Shown here: in pieces, positions 1-9,600 of the stretch
How the letters are laid out: every line of letters begins with the position of its first letter
Numbering within the stretch: position 1 is the stretch's first letter
Assembly (NCBI GenBank): GCA_034433695.1
Contig: DAOUAK010000002.1
Span: 1 to 26,157 of the forward strand
Direction: 5' to 3'
Source: JASFBA01 sp034433695
Lineage (GTDB): Bacteria; Chloroflexota; Chloroflexia; DTKN01
Length of the DNA stretch: 26,157 nt
The notes under the pieces: generated by a model
What the model saw: only the letters and a program-made list of their open reading frames with translations
What the model was told of the DNA's origin: nothing
Databases searched by the model: none
Made by a program: the position numbers and the translations under genes

Positions 1-812
1 CCCCATCCGGGTATGCCGCAGAAAGCCTCGTAATCTATGAGTTCGGTGATCTCCGGATGGGGACTACAGATTTTGCACCGGGGGTTTTTCTCCAGGGTGA
101 CCCATTCGAACGACATCTCCAAGGCGCTGTAGAGGAGCAGCCGGCCGATGAGCGGTTTCCCGATGCCCAGGATCAGTTTGAGCGCCTCGGTGGCCTGGAT
201 CATCCCGATGAGACCCGGCAAAACGCCGAACACCCCACCTTCGGCGCAGGAAGGCACCAGCCCCGGAGGCGGCGGCTCCGGAAATAGACAGCGGTAACAG
301 GGGCCCTGCCGGGCGTCGAATACGCTCACCTGACCGTCGAAACGGAAGACGGACCCATAAATGTAGGGTTTTCCCAGCAAGACGCAGACATCGTTGCTCA
401 GATAGCGGGTGGGAAAGTTGTCGGTGCCGTCTATGACGAGGTCGTACCGTTCGACGATCCGGCGGGCGTTGGCCGAGGTGAACGGCTCGTGGTACGTCTC
501 CACCACGATCTCGGGATTGAGGTCCAGCATCCGTTCCCGGGCCGACTCGACCTTGGGCACGTTCAGGCGAGAGGTGCCGTGAATCACCTGCCTTTGCAGG
601 TTAGAGGCATCCACGACATCGCTATCCACCAGGCCGATTCGCCCGACGCCGGCCGCCGCCAGGTACAACGCCACCGGCGAGCCCAGTCCTCCCAATCCGA
701 TCACCAGTACCGAGGCCGCCTTGAGTTTCTGCTGTCCCCGTAACCCCACCTCGGGTATCAGGAGATGGCGTGAATAGCGCAGGATTTCGGAATGGTCGAG
801 TTCCGGTAGCAT
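1..812 (-). CDS. moeB: MoeB/ThiF/HesA-family E1-like adenylyltransferase, 3' end cut by window edge
   Basis: I translated this frame from the reverse strand: 270 residues are visible and no stop is reached before the edge. The family activates the C-terminal glycine of a ubiquitin-like sulfur carrier (MoaD, ThiS and similar) by adenylation in the cytoplasm, for molybdopterin, thiamine or cysteine sulfur transfer. Visible marks are the nucleotide-binding GLGGLGS loop (39-45), LVDSDVVDASNLQRQ (61-75), DGTDN (128-132), zinc cysteine pairs C172/C175 and C246/C249, and C189 in SCAEGG at the usual catalytic-cysteine position. The ATG at 812 is preceded by GGAGG, which overlaps the stop of the upstream helicase; the gap is 7 bases. 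The visible end (LIDYEAFCG) is where plain MoeB proteins finish and where MoeZ-type fusions continue into a rhodanese domain. The exact carrier substrate cannot be told from the sequence. Confidence 0.9.
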   Translation of the reverse strand, partial: MLPELDHSEILRYSRHLLIPEVGLRGQQKLKAASVLVIGLGGLGSPVALYLAAAGVGRIGLVDSDVVDASNLQRQVIHGTSRLNVPKVESARERMLDLNPEIVVETYHEPFTSANARRIVERYDLVIDGTDNFPTRYLSNDVCVLLGKPYIYGSVFRFDGQVSVFDARQGPCYRCLFPEPPPPGLVPSCAEGGVFGVLPGLIGMIQATEALKLILGIGKPLIGRLLLYSALEMSFEWVTLEKNPRCKICSPHPEITELIDYEAFCGIPGW

Positions 813-819
813 TTGTCCC

Positions 820-3099
820 TCACCTCCGGAGCAGGCGCTCCAGGATCAGCACCGTCGCTTCCTTATCCAGCGGCTGATTCCTGCTGCCACACTTGGGGCT
901 GTGGATGCAACTGGGGCAACCGTCCTCGCAGGGACAATCGCGCACTACCTCCAGCGTGGCCTGCCAGAGTTCGTCCAGAAGGCCAAAGCCGCGTTCGGCG
1001 ATGCCCACGCCTCCCGGCACGGCATCGTAGATGAAAACCTGCGCTTGCCCCGTGTCGGGATGCCGGGGCGTGGAAAGCCCCCCGATGTCCAGCCGGTCGC
1101 ACATCGCAAAGAGCGGGAGGAGGCCGATGGCGGCATGCTCCACGGCATGGAGGCCGCCGGCCAGGTCCAGCCCCCGTTCCGCCACTTCCCGACAGATCCC
1201 ATCGGGGATGTCGAACCAGACGCCCACCGTGTCAAAGGTCTGCGGCGGCATATCCAGCGGGACCTCCTCGAGAACCCGTTCCCCGGCGTGGGCGATTTTC
1301 CGGTAGGCGATGACCTGCTGGGTCACCCGAACCGCCCCCAGGTAGGCCCGGCTGCGCCCGAGTTGCCGGTGCTGAACCGAACGAAGGATGTGCAACTCGA
1401 TCCGGTCGAGCGGCTGGGTATAATAGTGCACCTCCGCCCGCCGCAGGTGGGCCGTTCCTCCGGCCATGTCCAGCCGGACAACGCGGTAACTTTCTCCCTG
1501 GTGGAGGTAGATGGCTCCAGGGTGGACCCGATAAGGGGCGGTGACGGCCTCGATCGTCTCCAGGAGGCTTCCCGCTTCGTCCAGGAGGTCCAGACTCTCG
1601 GCGGAGGTGGCCCGGATGTCCACCTCCTCGGCCGGATAACGAGACCGGCCGGTATAGTACCAGCGTCCTCCCCGGGGGGCAAGTTTCCCCTCTTCGGCCA
1701 GTTCCCAGGCCGTCTGGTGCAGTTCCCGGCCGAAGATGGCCTCATCCTCCGGGCTGAGGGGCAGTTCGAAGGCGGCACAGGCCAGTTGCTCGGCCAGGAC
1801 GTAGGGATTGGCCGGGTCGCAGCGGGCCTGTTCGTGCGGCCGGCCGAAGAGGTCGTGGGGATGTCGGGCAAAGTACTGGTCCAGCGGGTTATCGGCGGTC
1901 ACCAGGAAGGTGAGGGCATGTCCCCGGCTCCGGCCGCTCCGGCCGGCCTGTTGCCAGGTGGAGGCGATCGTTCCCGGATAGCCGTTCAGGACGGTGGCGT
2001 CCAGGTCGCCCACGTCAATGCCCAGTTCCAGGGCATTCGTCGCCGTGACCCCCAGGAGTTTCCCGTGGAAGAGGCCCTGCTCGATCTCCCGGCGTTCCTC
2101 CGGGAGGTAGCCGGCCCGGTAAGCCCGGATGCGTTCGACCCGTTCCGGAGCAGTGCGGGCGAGTTCCTCGCGGGCCAGGCGCAGGATGACTTCGGCCACC
2201 GCCCGGGCCCGGGAGAAGGCGATGGTGCGGATGCCGAAACGCACCAGTTCGGCAAAGAGAAAGGCCGCCTCCGCCGTCGCCGAGCGGCGCTCGCCGGTGG
2301 CTTCCGAGAGGAGCGGTGGGTTCCACAGGACAAAGTCGCGGCTGCCGGCCGGCGCGCCGTCCCGATCCACCACCTGCACCGGCAGCCCCGTAAGAATCCG
2401 CAGGTGTTCGCCCGGGTTGGCCATGGTGGCCGAGGCGGCGATGAAGGTGGGAGCGCTTCCATAAAAGGCGCACAGCCGGCGCAGCCGGCGCAGGATGCCG
2501 GCCACGTGGGAGCCGAAGATGCCCCGGTAGACGTGGGCCTCGTCCACGACGACGTACCGTAACCCGGACAGGAAGCGTTGCCAGAGGGTATGGTTCGGCA
2601 GGATGCCCAGGTGCAGCATGTCCGGATTGGTCAGGAGAATTTGCGCCTGTCGCCGCAGCCGGCCCCGTTGCTGCATGGGCGTATCCCCATCGTAGGTGCC
2701 GAAGCGAATCGGTTCGGGCAACTTTTTCCCCAGTTCCTCCAGGGCGCGCATCTGGTCCTGGGCCAGAGCCTTGGTGGGGAAGAGGTAGAGGGCGCGGGCT
2801 CCGGGGTCGGAAAGGAGGGTATCGAGGACGGGCAGGTTGTAGCAGAGCGTCTTGCCGCTGGCGCTGGGGGTGGCGATGACGACATGCCGGCCGCTTCGGG
2901 CCAGGGAGATCGCCTCGACCTGGTGGGTATAGAGCCGGGAGATGCCCAGGGCCGCCAGGGCCTCTTCCAGTGCCGGGTGGAGGGGGACATCCGGCCGGCC
3001 GTAGCGCGCCGGTCGGGGTGGCAGGTGCTCGATGTGCACGATCTGCCCCCGATAGGCCGGGTGGTGCCGCAAATAGTCCAGGAAGGTGCGGGTGTCCAT
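820..3099 (-). CDS. mrfA: MrfA/YprA-like DEAH-box helicase with C-terminal cysteine cluster (DUF1998)
   Basis: A superfamily 2 helicase of 759 residues, close to the roughly 750 of Bacillus MrfA, which acts in repair of mitomycin-type DNA damage; the eukaryotic relative is Hrq1. Motifs in order are TPSASGKT (motif I, 77-84), DEAH (186-189), SAT (223-225), and NALELGID with QQAGRSGR (355-390, motifs V and VI). The C-terminal domain ends with a C-x-C-x3-C-x2-C-x5-C cluster (C722, 724, 728, 731, 737), the metal-binding signature of this family. The ATG lies 12 bases after the glycosyltransferase stop, behind purine-rich AAAGGGG. The partner nuclease MrfB is not in the window. Family membership is firm; the repair role is inferred from homology. 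Confidence 0.9.
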   Translation of the reverse strand: MDTRTFLDYLRHHPAYRGQIVHIEHLPPRPARYGRPDVPLHPALEEALAALGISRLYTHQVEAISLARSGRHVVIATPSASGKTLCYNLPVLDTLLSDPGARALYLFPTKALAQDQMRALEELGKKLPEPIRFGTYDGDTPMQQRGRLRRQAQILLTNPDMLHLGILPNHTLWQRFLSGLRYVVVDEAHVYRGIFGSHVAGILRRLRRLCAFYGSAPTFIAASATMANPGEHLRILTGLPVQVVDRDGAPAGSRDFVLWNPPLLSEATGERRSATAEAAFLFAELVRFGIRTIAFSRARAVAEVILRLAREELARTAPERVERIRAYRAGYLPEERREIEQGLFHGKLLGVTATNALELGIDVGDLDATVLNGYPGTIASTWQQAGRSGRSRGHALTFLVTADNPLDQYFARHPHDLFGRPHEQARCDPANPYVLAEQLACAAFELPLSPEDEAIFGRELHQTAWELAEEGKLAPRGGRWYYTGRSRYPAEEVDIRATSAESLDLLDEAGSLLETIEAVTAPYRVHPGAIYLHQGESYRVVRLDMAGGTAHLRRAEVHYYTQPLDRIELHILRSVQHRQLGRSRAYLGAVRVTQQVIAYRKIAHAGERVLEEVPLDMPPQTFDTVGVWFDIPDGICREVAERGLDLAGGLHAVEHAAIGLLPLFAMCDRLDIGGLSTPRHPDTGQAQVFIYDAVPGGVGIAERGFGLLDELWQATLEVVRDCPCEDGCPSCIHSPKCGSRNQPLDKEATVLILERLLRR

Positions 3100-3111
3100 C
3101 TTTCTGCCCCT

Positions 3112-3873
3112 TTACCTCCGGAAGAGGCGCTTCCCCAGCGCCTCGGCCAGCACCAGGGCGGCAAAGGCCGGCAGAGAAAGCATCCTCCGCCAGCGCCGGG
3201 GTTGCCGGAGGAGGCGGTAAAGCCACTCCAGGCCGTAGCGGCGCATCCAGGCCGGCGCCCGGCGCACCCGCCCGGAGAGATAGTCCAGCGTTCCCCCGAC
3301 GCCGATGCCCACGGCCACGCTGAGGCGGGGCAGGTTCCTCTTCAGCCAGAGGTCCTGGCGGGGTGCGCCGTAGGCCACGAGCAGGATGTGCGGGGAGGCG
3401 GCCCGGATGCGTGCCCCGATTTCGTCTTCCTCGGCCGGATCCGGAGAGCCGGCATACGTTCCGGCAATGGTCAGGGCCGGGTACCGGTCCCGAAGTCGGG
3501 CGGCGGCTTCCTCGGCCACACCGGGAGCCGCTCCCAGGAGAAAGAGGCGGTAGCCCCGTTCGGCGGCCCGCTCCGCCAGCCGCAGGGCAAGTTCGACGCC
3601 GGGCACACGCCCCCGAAAGGGACGGCCCAGCAGCCGGCCGGCCCAGAGGATGCCCACTCCGTCCGGAACGGCCAGGTCGGCCTGCGCCAGGACCTCACGA
3701 AAGGCCGGGTTGCGCCGGGCCTCCATCACAAACTCCGGGTTGACCGTGACCACCTGATGCGGACCGCCTTGCCGGATGAAACGCTCCACCCGGGCTACCG
3801 CTTCCTCCTCGGTCACGTCGTGGATGCCCACGCCTAGGATGGAAATCCGGGGCGGCTCCCGAAGGGTTTCCAC
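3112..3873 (-). CDS. WecG/TagA/CpsF-family glycosyltransferase (GT26)
   Basis: A 253-residue enzyme of the family that moves N-acetylmannosamine(uronic acid) or a related sugar from UDP to a lipid-linked acceptor on the inner membrane face, during synthesis of teichoic acid, enterobacterial common antigen or exopolysaccharide. The family signature is nearly complete: VNPEFVMEA (44-52), PDG with D71 at the catalytic aspartate position, RVPG (89-92), AYGAPRQDLWL (167-177), GIGVGGTLDYLSG (189-201), and an Arg/Trp-rich tail (about 208-253) like the membrane-binding appendage of TagA. The start is GTG at 3873, six bases after GGAGGG; no in-frame ATG exists before residue 50. It begins 13 bases after the ASKHA gene stop. 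No other polysaccharide genes adjoin it, so donor and acceptor are unknown. Confidence 0.9.
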   Translation of the reverse strand: METLREPPRISILGVGIHDVTEEEAVARVERFIRQGGPHQVVTVNPEFVMEARRNPAFREVLAQADLAVPDGVGILWAGRLLGRPFRGRVPGVELALRLAERAAERGYRLFLLGAAPGVAEEAAARLRDRYPALTIAGTYAGSPDPAEEDEIGARIRAASPHILLVAYGAPRQDLWLKRNLPRLSVAVGIGVGGTLDYLSGRVRRAPAWMRRYGLEWLYRLLRQPRRWRRMLSLPAFAALVLAEALGKRLFRR

Positions 3874-3886
3874 CGTTTTCCCTCCG

Positions 3887-5791
3887 CTAGCGGACCAGGC
3901 CCACCTGCTCCAGAAGCGCCTGGGCCGAAGGAAAGTTCTCCAGGTTGGTGTGGGGCAGGAAGAGGGCCGAGGTGTATTCGTTCATAAAACGGTTGTCGGC
4001 CGAAAGTTCCAGGTAGGTCATCTTGGAGGCGATCTGGGCGGCCACCTCGCGCATCTCCCGGCAGAGGAGGGTCTGATAGGCCCCTAGGAGGGAGGTATTG
4101 CCCAGGTAACGGAAACGGGACCAGGGCAGGTCGGGCAGGAGGCCGATCAGGATGGCCTTTTCCAGGTTGATGTACTGGCCGAAACTCCCGGCGATGAGGA
4201 TCTGTTCGACCATAGAGAAGTCGAGTTCCAGGCTCTTGAGGAGGATGGAGAAGCCGGCGTAGATGGCCCCTTTGGCCCGGATGAGGTTGTTGATGTCCAC
4301 CTCGGTGAGGACGATATCCGGCCGGCCATCCTCGCCCCAGGCCAGGACATATTCGGCCCCGTGTTCCCCCTGCCGGATGCGCCGGGTGGGCCGGTCGCGG
4401 CGGATGCGGCCGGCCTTGTCCACGATCCCGGTCACCAGCATCTCGGCCAGGGCCGAAATAAGTCCGGAGCCGCAGATGCCCAGGGGAGGCCCACCTCCGA
4501 TCACCCGACAGGTCGGCTCCAGGGTGCGCCCATCAATGATCACCTCGTCAATGGCCCCTTCGGTGGCGCGCATCCCGCAGCGCACTCCGGCTCCCTCAAA
4601 GGCCGGGCCGGCCGAACAGGCACAGGCGATAAGCCAGTCGCTGTTCCCCAAGACGATCTCGCCGTTGGTCCCCACGTCAATAAAGAGGGTCAGGAGGTCG
4701 GTCTGGTACATCCCCGAACTGAGCACGCCGGCGACGATATCCCCGCCCACGTAGGCCCCCACGCTGGGAGCGCAATAGACCGGGGCGTTGGGATTGATCA
4801 CCAGGCCGATCTGGTCGGCGGTAAAGATCGGAAAGCGGGTGATCGTCGGCAGGTAGGGCTCCTCACGGATATACTTGGGGTTGATGCCCAGGAAAAGTTG
4901 GGTCATCGTGGTGTTCCCGGCCGCCGAAAGGGTCTGGATTTCCCGCAGTTCCACCTTCTGCCGGCGGGCCACCTCGACCAGCAGGCCGTTGATCGTCTTC
5001 AGGACCAGACGCTGCAGATGGGCAAGCCCTCCTTCCTTCTGGGAGTAAATAATGCGCGAAATGATATCCTCCCCCCGGGCGATCTGGGCATTGTAGGCCG
5101 ACTCGCTGTCCAGCACTTCGCCGGTGCTCATATCCACCAGGAAGAGTTTCACCGTGGTCGTGCCGATGTCCACCGCCGCTCCGTAGATGCGCTCCACCTG
5201 TTGCCCCGGAAGGACGTCCACCAGGCGGTAACTCCCGTCCCGGGGCTCCAGGACGGCGGTGACGCGCCAATCCTCGGCCCGCAGACGCTGGGGAAGGACC
5301 TGGAGGAGGGGAAGGTCAATATCCACCTCCGTTATCCCATGCTGGCGCAGGAGGGAACGCCGCAGGCGGTCAAGGTCGTTGGTGTTATCCAGGAGGGAAG
5401 GCGGATCACATTCCACATAGAGGGCGCGCAAAGTGGGGGAGTGTTTCCAGTCGCAGTAAGGTGCCACGGCCCGGTAGTCGGCGACGCCGACGCCGGAGAT
5501 AACCCGTTCCAGGCGCAGTTCCTCCGGCAGGAGTACGGTGGTCGGGCCGAGGAGGCGGGCCTGGCAGGCCAGGACGTAGCCCTGGGCTCGATCTTCCTCG
5601 GGGAGGTGGGCGTTGGGCGGCTGATCCACCCGTCCGTCCCGCAGTTGCACGCGGCAGCGGCCGCAACGTCCCTGGCCTCCGCAGGGGGCCGGCAGTTCCA
5701 GGCCGACCCGGAGCGCCGCTTCCAGGAGGGTCGTGCCTTCGGGGACCTCGGCCACCTTATTCTGCGGCAGAAAGGTTACCGTAACGGTCAT
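3887..5791 (-). CDS. 2Fe-2S ferredoxin/ASKHA-domain protein (DUF4445), reductive corrinoid activator type
   Basis: 634 residues. An N-terminal plant-type 2Fe-2S domain has cysteines C37-x5-C43-x2-C46-x29-C76. A central linker follows, then an actin/Hsp70-like ATPase fold with AVDIGTTTVK (206-215) as the first phosphate loop, a second phosphate-binding segment with D-x-G-T-N-G-E, and GICGSGL near the third. This is the layout of RACE proteins, which use ATP to drive electron transfer to the cobalt of an inactivated corrinoid protein in methyltransferase systems. The C-terminal double 4Fe-4S domain of archaeal RamA is absent. No corrinoid protein or methyltransferase lies in the window, so the partner must be elsewhere or the role differs. 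The ATG has GGAGGA upstream. This is the first gene of the four-gene minus-strand operon. Confidence 0.88.
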   Translation of the reverse strand: MTVTVTFLPQNKVAEVPEGTTLLEAALRVGLELPAPCGGQGRCGRCRVQLRDGRVDQPPNAHLPEEDRAQGYVLACQARLLGPTTVLLPEELRLERVISGVGVADYRAVAPYCDWKHSPTLRALYVECDPPSLLDNTNDLDRLRRSLLRQHGITEVDIDLPLLQVLPQRLRAEDWRVTAVLEPRDGSYRLVDVLPGQQVERIYGAAVDIGTTTVKLFLVDMSTGEVLDSESAYNAQIARGEDIISRIIYSQKEGGLAHLQRLVLKTINGLLVEVARRQKVELREIQTLSAAGNTTMTQLFLGINPKYIREEPYLPTITRFPIFTADQIGLVINPNAPVYCAPSVGAYVGGDIVAGVLSSGMYQTDLLTLFIDVGTNGEIVLGNSDWLIACACSAGPAFEGAGVRCGMRATEGAIDEVIIDGRTLEPTCRVIGGGPPLGICGSGLISALAEMLVTGIVDKAGRIRRDRPTRRIRQGEHGAEYVLAWGEDGRPDIVLTEVDINNLIRAKGAIYAGFSILLKSLELDFSMVEQILIAGSFGQYINLEKAILIGLLPDLPWSRFRYLGNTSLLGAYQTLLCREMREVAAQIASKMTYLELSADNRFMNEYTSALFLPHTNLENFPSAQALLEQVGLVR

Positions 5792-5843
5792 GCATTCCTC
5801 CGCCTGGATAAGCCCGGCCGATGCCGGATCGTCGTGCGGCCTT

Positions 5844-5873
5844 ACTATAACACAGGGAGGAAAAAGGCGTCAA
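5844..5873 (-). promoter_or_regulatory. Predicted sigma-70 promoter of the ASKHA-WecG-MrfA-MoeB operon
   Basis: On the minus strand, TTGACG (5873-5868) and TATAGT (5849-5844) are separated by 18 bases. Transcription would begin near 5838, about 47 bases before the ATG at 5791. The match is by eye only. Confidence 0.6.
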
Positions 5874-5897
5874 GCCGGGCGATGAGCGGGTTGGTAT

Positions 5898-5926
5898 TTG
5901 CCTGAGCGAGGGGGGTGTGGTATAAA
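5898..5926 (+). promoter_or_regulatory. Predicted promoter of the P-loop kinase-like gene
   Basis: TTGCCT (5898-5903), a 17-base spacer and TATAAA (5921-5926), with the -10 extended by TGG. It lies back to back with the divergent operon promoter, 24 bases apart. It also shows that a GTG in the same reading frame at 5915 cannot be the start, since it sits inside the promoter. Confidence 0.55.
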
Positions 5927-5983
5927 GTAGGGTGTTCAGCCGAATGCCTCCTGGGCCTGGGTATCGAGGCGTGTGAGGTGCAG

Positions 5984-6547
5984 ATGTCCTCCTCGGAGAA
6001 ATTTCCTCGGCTCGGCCGGCGTATTGTCGTCGTCGGCACGACCGGCTCGGGAAAGACGGTTCTGGCCCGGCGCCTGGCCCGACATCTGGGCCTGCCCCAT
6101 GTGGAACTGGATGCCCTCCACTGGGGGCCGGACTGGAGCCAGGTGGCGCCGGAGACCTTCCGTGCCCGGGTGGCCGAGGCCATCGCCGGCGAGTCCTGGG
6201 TGATCGATGGGAACTATAGCCGGGTCCGCGATCTGGTCTGGAGCCGCGCCGACACGGTGGTCTGGCTGGACTATTCCCTTCCGGTTATCCTGGGTCGCCT
6301 GTTCCGGCGTACTTTGCGGCGCATTTTCGGCCGGGAAGAACTCTGGAGTGGGAACCGCGAGCGCTTTCGGGAGCAGTTTTTCAGTCGGAAATCGCTTTTC
6401 CTGTGGGCCCTGCGCACCTACCGGCGCCGGAGGCGGGAGTATCCGGCCCTCTTCGGCCGGCCGGAATACGCCCACCTGACCGTCGTGCGCCTGACTTCTC
6501 CCCGTCAGGCCCGCCGCTGGCTGGAATACGTCCTGCATCACTCCTGA
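5984..6547 (+). CDS. P-loop NTPase of the adenylate kinase/DNA topology modulation (FlaR-like) group
   Basis: 187 residues from the ATG at 5984. The Walker A loop is GTTGSGKT (18-25), followed by a DALHW segment (LDALHWGPDW) and WVIDGNY, which are typical of short proteins annotated as topology modulation protein FlaR or adenylate kinase-like. The rest is basic, with runs such as TYRRRRREY. These proteins are probably small-molecule or nucleotide kinases; the substrate is unknown. I chose ATG 5984 because the longer frame, starting with GTG 5915, begins inside the promoter, and GAGGTG stands just before this ATG. It is a single-gene unit followed by a 116-base gap that holds the promoter of the next gene. 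Confident as a P-loop protein, unsure of the reaction. Confidence 0.78.
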   Translation: MSSSEKFPRLGRRIVVVGTTGSGKTVLARRLARHLGLPHVELDALHWGPDWSQVAPETFRARVAEAIAGESWVIDGNYSRVRDLVWSRADTVVWLDYSLPVILGRLFRRTLRRIFGREELWSGNRERFREQFFSRKSLFLWALRTYRRRRREYPALFGRPEYAHLTVVRLTSPRQARRWLEYVLHHS

Positions 6548-6625
6548 AACCGTCGGTACGATCCACGTTCGAGATTCGGATGATTTTCCGGCATGGGATG
6601 AAAAACGCCGGCTGGTGGCCAGCTA

Positions 6626-6634
6626 TGGTATAAT
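6626..6634 (+). promoter_or_regulatory. Extended -10 promoter of the cyclase-murE unit
   Basis: TGG followed by a perfect TATAAT (6629-6634). No -35 hexamer is seen at the right distance, so this would act as an extended -10 promoter. A short palindrome, GCTGG-TGG-CCAGC (6611-6623), abuts it and could be an operator or chance. Transcription would begin near 6641, about 23 bases before the ATG at 6664. Confidence 0.6.
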
Positions 6635-6663
6635 AGGAGCCAGCACATCAAGGAAGAAAGACG

Positions 6664-9600
6664 ATGCTGGCCACATACCTGCCGTTCGGGTTGCGGCAAG
6701 AACTGCTCTCCACACCGCCGGCCGTCCCTGCCGGGAAAACCTTCGTCCAGGAGACGGCCCTGCTCTACGCCGACCTGGCCGGCTTTACCCCGCTTACCGA
6801 AGCCTTCGCCCAGGCCGGCCCCGAGGGGGTGGAGGCGCTGGCGGCGGTCCTGAACCGCGTCTTCGGCGGCCTCCTGGATCGGCTCCACGCCTTTGGCGGC
6901 GACCTCATCAAGTTCTCCGGCGACGCGCTGACCTGCGTATGGCCACGGGGGGCAGATTCTGCCGGCGAGGTCCTGGCCCGCGCCCTGGCCGCCGCCCTGG
7001 CCATGCAGGAGCAGATGCAGGAACACCCCGGCATAGAGACGCCGGCCGGCCACTTCCCCCTATCGATGCGCGTGGGCCTGGCCCTGGGCCGAGTCATCAC
7101 CGCGATTGCCGGCGCCGAGACACGGCGGTTCTTCCTGGTCCTGGGCCCGGCACTCCAGCGCGCCGCCCGGGCCCAGAGCCGCGCCCGGCCGGGAGGCATC
7201 GCCCTGGACGCCCGCGCCAGAGCCGTCCTGTCCACCACGGTGACCTGTGATCGCGCCGGCAGGCTGCTGCGCGTCCAGGGGCCTCTGCCCGCGCCGGCTG
7301 CCGCCGCGCCACCTCCTCCCCTCCCCGATGAACTGGCCCGTCCCTTCCTCCTCCCCGCCCTGGTGCAGCGTCTCCAGACCACCCCGGGATCCTTCCTGGC
7401 CGAGTTCCGTCGCGTCGTTCCGCTCTTTGTCTCCTTCCAACCTCCGGGGGTCCGAGGGTTGCAGCGCTACGTCGGAAGGGCCCTGCCGATCATCGAGTCC
7501 TATGGGGGCAACCTCCTGGAAGTCGAGAGCGGGGACAAGGGTTGCCTCCTAGTCGTCCTCTTCGGCGCACCCCTTTCCCATGAGGATGACGCCGCTCAGG
7601 CCGCCGCCTGTGCCCTGGCCCTGCGCGACCTGCCCGAGACCCGTGGCATGGGCATCACCTGTGGGACGCTCTTCACCGGCAGCCTGGGCAATGCCGTCCG
7701 TCGCCAGTACTCTGCCATCGGTGATGAGATGAATGTGGCTGCCCGTCTGATGGAGGCAGCCGGAGACGCCATCCTGCTCAGCCGGCGGGTACGCCGGGCC
7801 GCGGGCGAGCGTTTCCTCTACGGGCCGGCCCAACAACTGACCCTGAAAGGCAAAGAGGACCGGGTGCCGGCATTTGCGCTGGTTGGTCCCCGCCCGCGCC
7901 CGGGCGGGGAGTTCGCCATCCTGCCGGGGGAACTGGTCGGCCGGCAGGGCGAGCAGGCCTTTCTGGACGAGGCCATTTCCCGGGTTCACGCCGGGCGGGG
8001 AGCGGTGCTCAGCATCGTCGGGCCGGCCGGCATCGGCAAGACCTGTCTGGCGGGCGAACTGCTGCGCCGCTGGGCCGCCCGGGGCGGGACCGGCCACTGG
8101 GGGGCGGCCACCGCCGCTGCCCGCCAGCAGCCGTACTTCCCCTGGTCGGGCCTGCTGCGCTCGCTCCTGGCCCTGCGCGGCGACGCGCCGGATCAGGCCG
8201 ACCTGCGGGCGGCCCTGGATGCGCTCCACCCGGACCTGCGACTCCGTCTGCCCCTCCTGGCCGATGTCCTGGGATGGACAATGCCCGACAACGAGTTCAC
8301 CCGCCACCTGGACGCCCGCCAGCGGCAGGATGCTACCCTGGCTCTGGTGGCCGAAATCGTCCGTCGCCGGGCCCGGGAGTCCCCGCTTCTACTGCTGCTG
8401 GAGGATGTTCACTGGATGGACCGGCCTTCCTGGGACCTGGCCCTGGCCGTGGGCCGGACCATCGAGGACCTCCCGGTGCTCCTTTGCCTGGTCGGACGGC
8501 CGGAGGAGGAAGGAGCAGGGGCTGCCTCCCCCTGGTCGCAGATGGCCCGTCTGCCCCATCACCGTTCGCTCTTGCTGGGGGAACTGACGGCCGAGGAAAT
8601 CGTCTCCCTGGCCCGGCGGGAACTGCGGGTTGATGCCATATCCGAGGAAATCGGCCGCCTGCTGGTCGAACGAAGCCAGGGCAACCCCCTCTTTGTCCAG
8701 GAGATCGTGCGCACCCTGGTGGAGGGCGGGGCCATCACCGTCGAGGCCGGCCAGGCCTGTCTCGGCCGGTCCCCGGAAGAAATGGCCATCCCCGACACCA
8801 TCCACGGGGTGGTGCTCTCGCGCCTGGACCGCCTGGACGAGCCGACCAAATTGACCCTGAAGGTGGCGGCGGTGATCGGCCGGACCTTTTCTGTGCCCGT
8901 GCTCCGGGGCATTCACCCCACGCCTCCGGAAGAACAAGAACTCGTCCGCCAGTTGGGGCTGATGGAACGTTTCCCCATCGTCCGCATCGAGTCCTCTGAT
9001 CCGTACCCGAGTTACATCTTCCACCATGTGATCACCCAGGAGGTGGCCTACAGCACCCTGGTTTCGGCCCAGCGCAGTGCGCTCCATCGGCGCGTGGCCG
9101 AATGGTACGAGCAGACCTTTGCCGAGAACCTTTCTCCCCATTACGGCCTGCTGGCCTACCACTACGAGCGTGCCGGCCTGGAAGACCGCTGGGTGCTCTA
9201 CCTGGGACGCATGGCCGAAGAGGCCGGCCGGCGTTATGCGCCCGACGTGGCCATCGAGGCCTACGGCCGGCTGGGCGCCGTCCTGGAGCGATGGGCGGCC
9301 GGCGACCCGTCGGAGCAGGCCGGGCGTGTCGCTCGCATGGTGGACCTGGACCCGTCCTGGGGGTGGGATGCCCTGCCGGAGAAAAAGGCTCACTTCCCGC
9401 CGGCGTCGCCCGATGAGCGCCTCTTTCGGGCCCGCTTCCGGGCCGCGCTGGGGTTGGCCGACACCCTGGACCTGCGCGGGCGTTGGGAGGAGGAGCACTC
9501 CCTGCTGGAGTCGCTCCGGCCGTACGTCGAACGTGCCGGCGACCGAACCCTGGCGATTGCCGTGGGTGTGCGCCGGGCGGTGCTGGCCCTGAACTCCGGC

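Noticed and set aside
901..2562. Long open frame on the plus strand opposite the helicase gene
   Set aside because: It is the antisense shadow of a GC-rich gene; low-complexity Gly/Arg/Pro composition and no family motif.
4361..5905. 514-codon open frame opposite the ASKHA gene
   Set aside because: Antisense frame without motifs; the real gene on the other strand has clear cofactor and ATPase signatures.
6548..6625. Terminator after the P-loop kinase-like gene
   Set aside because: Only a five-base palindrome (GCTGG/CCAGC) is visible and no T-run follows it.
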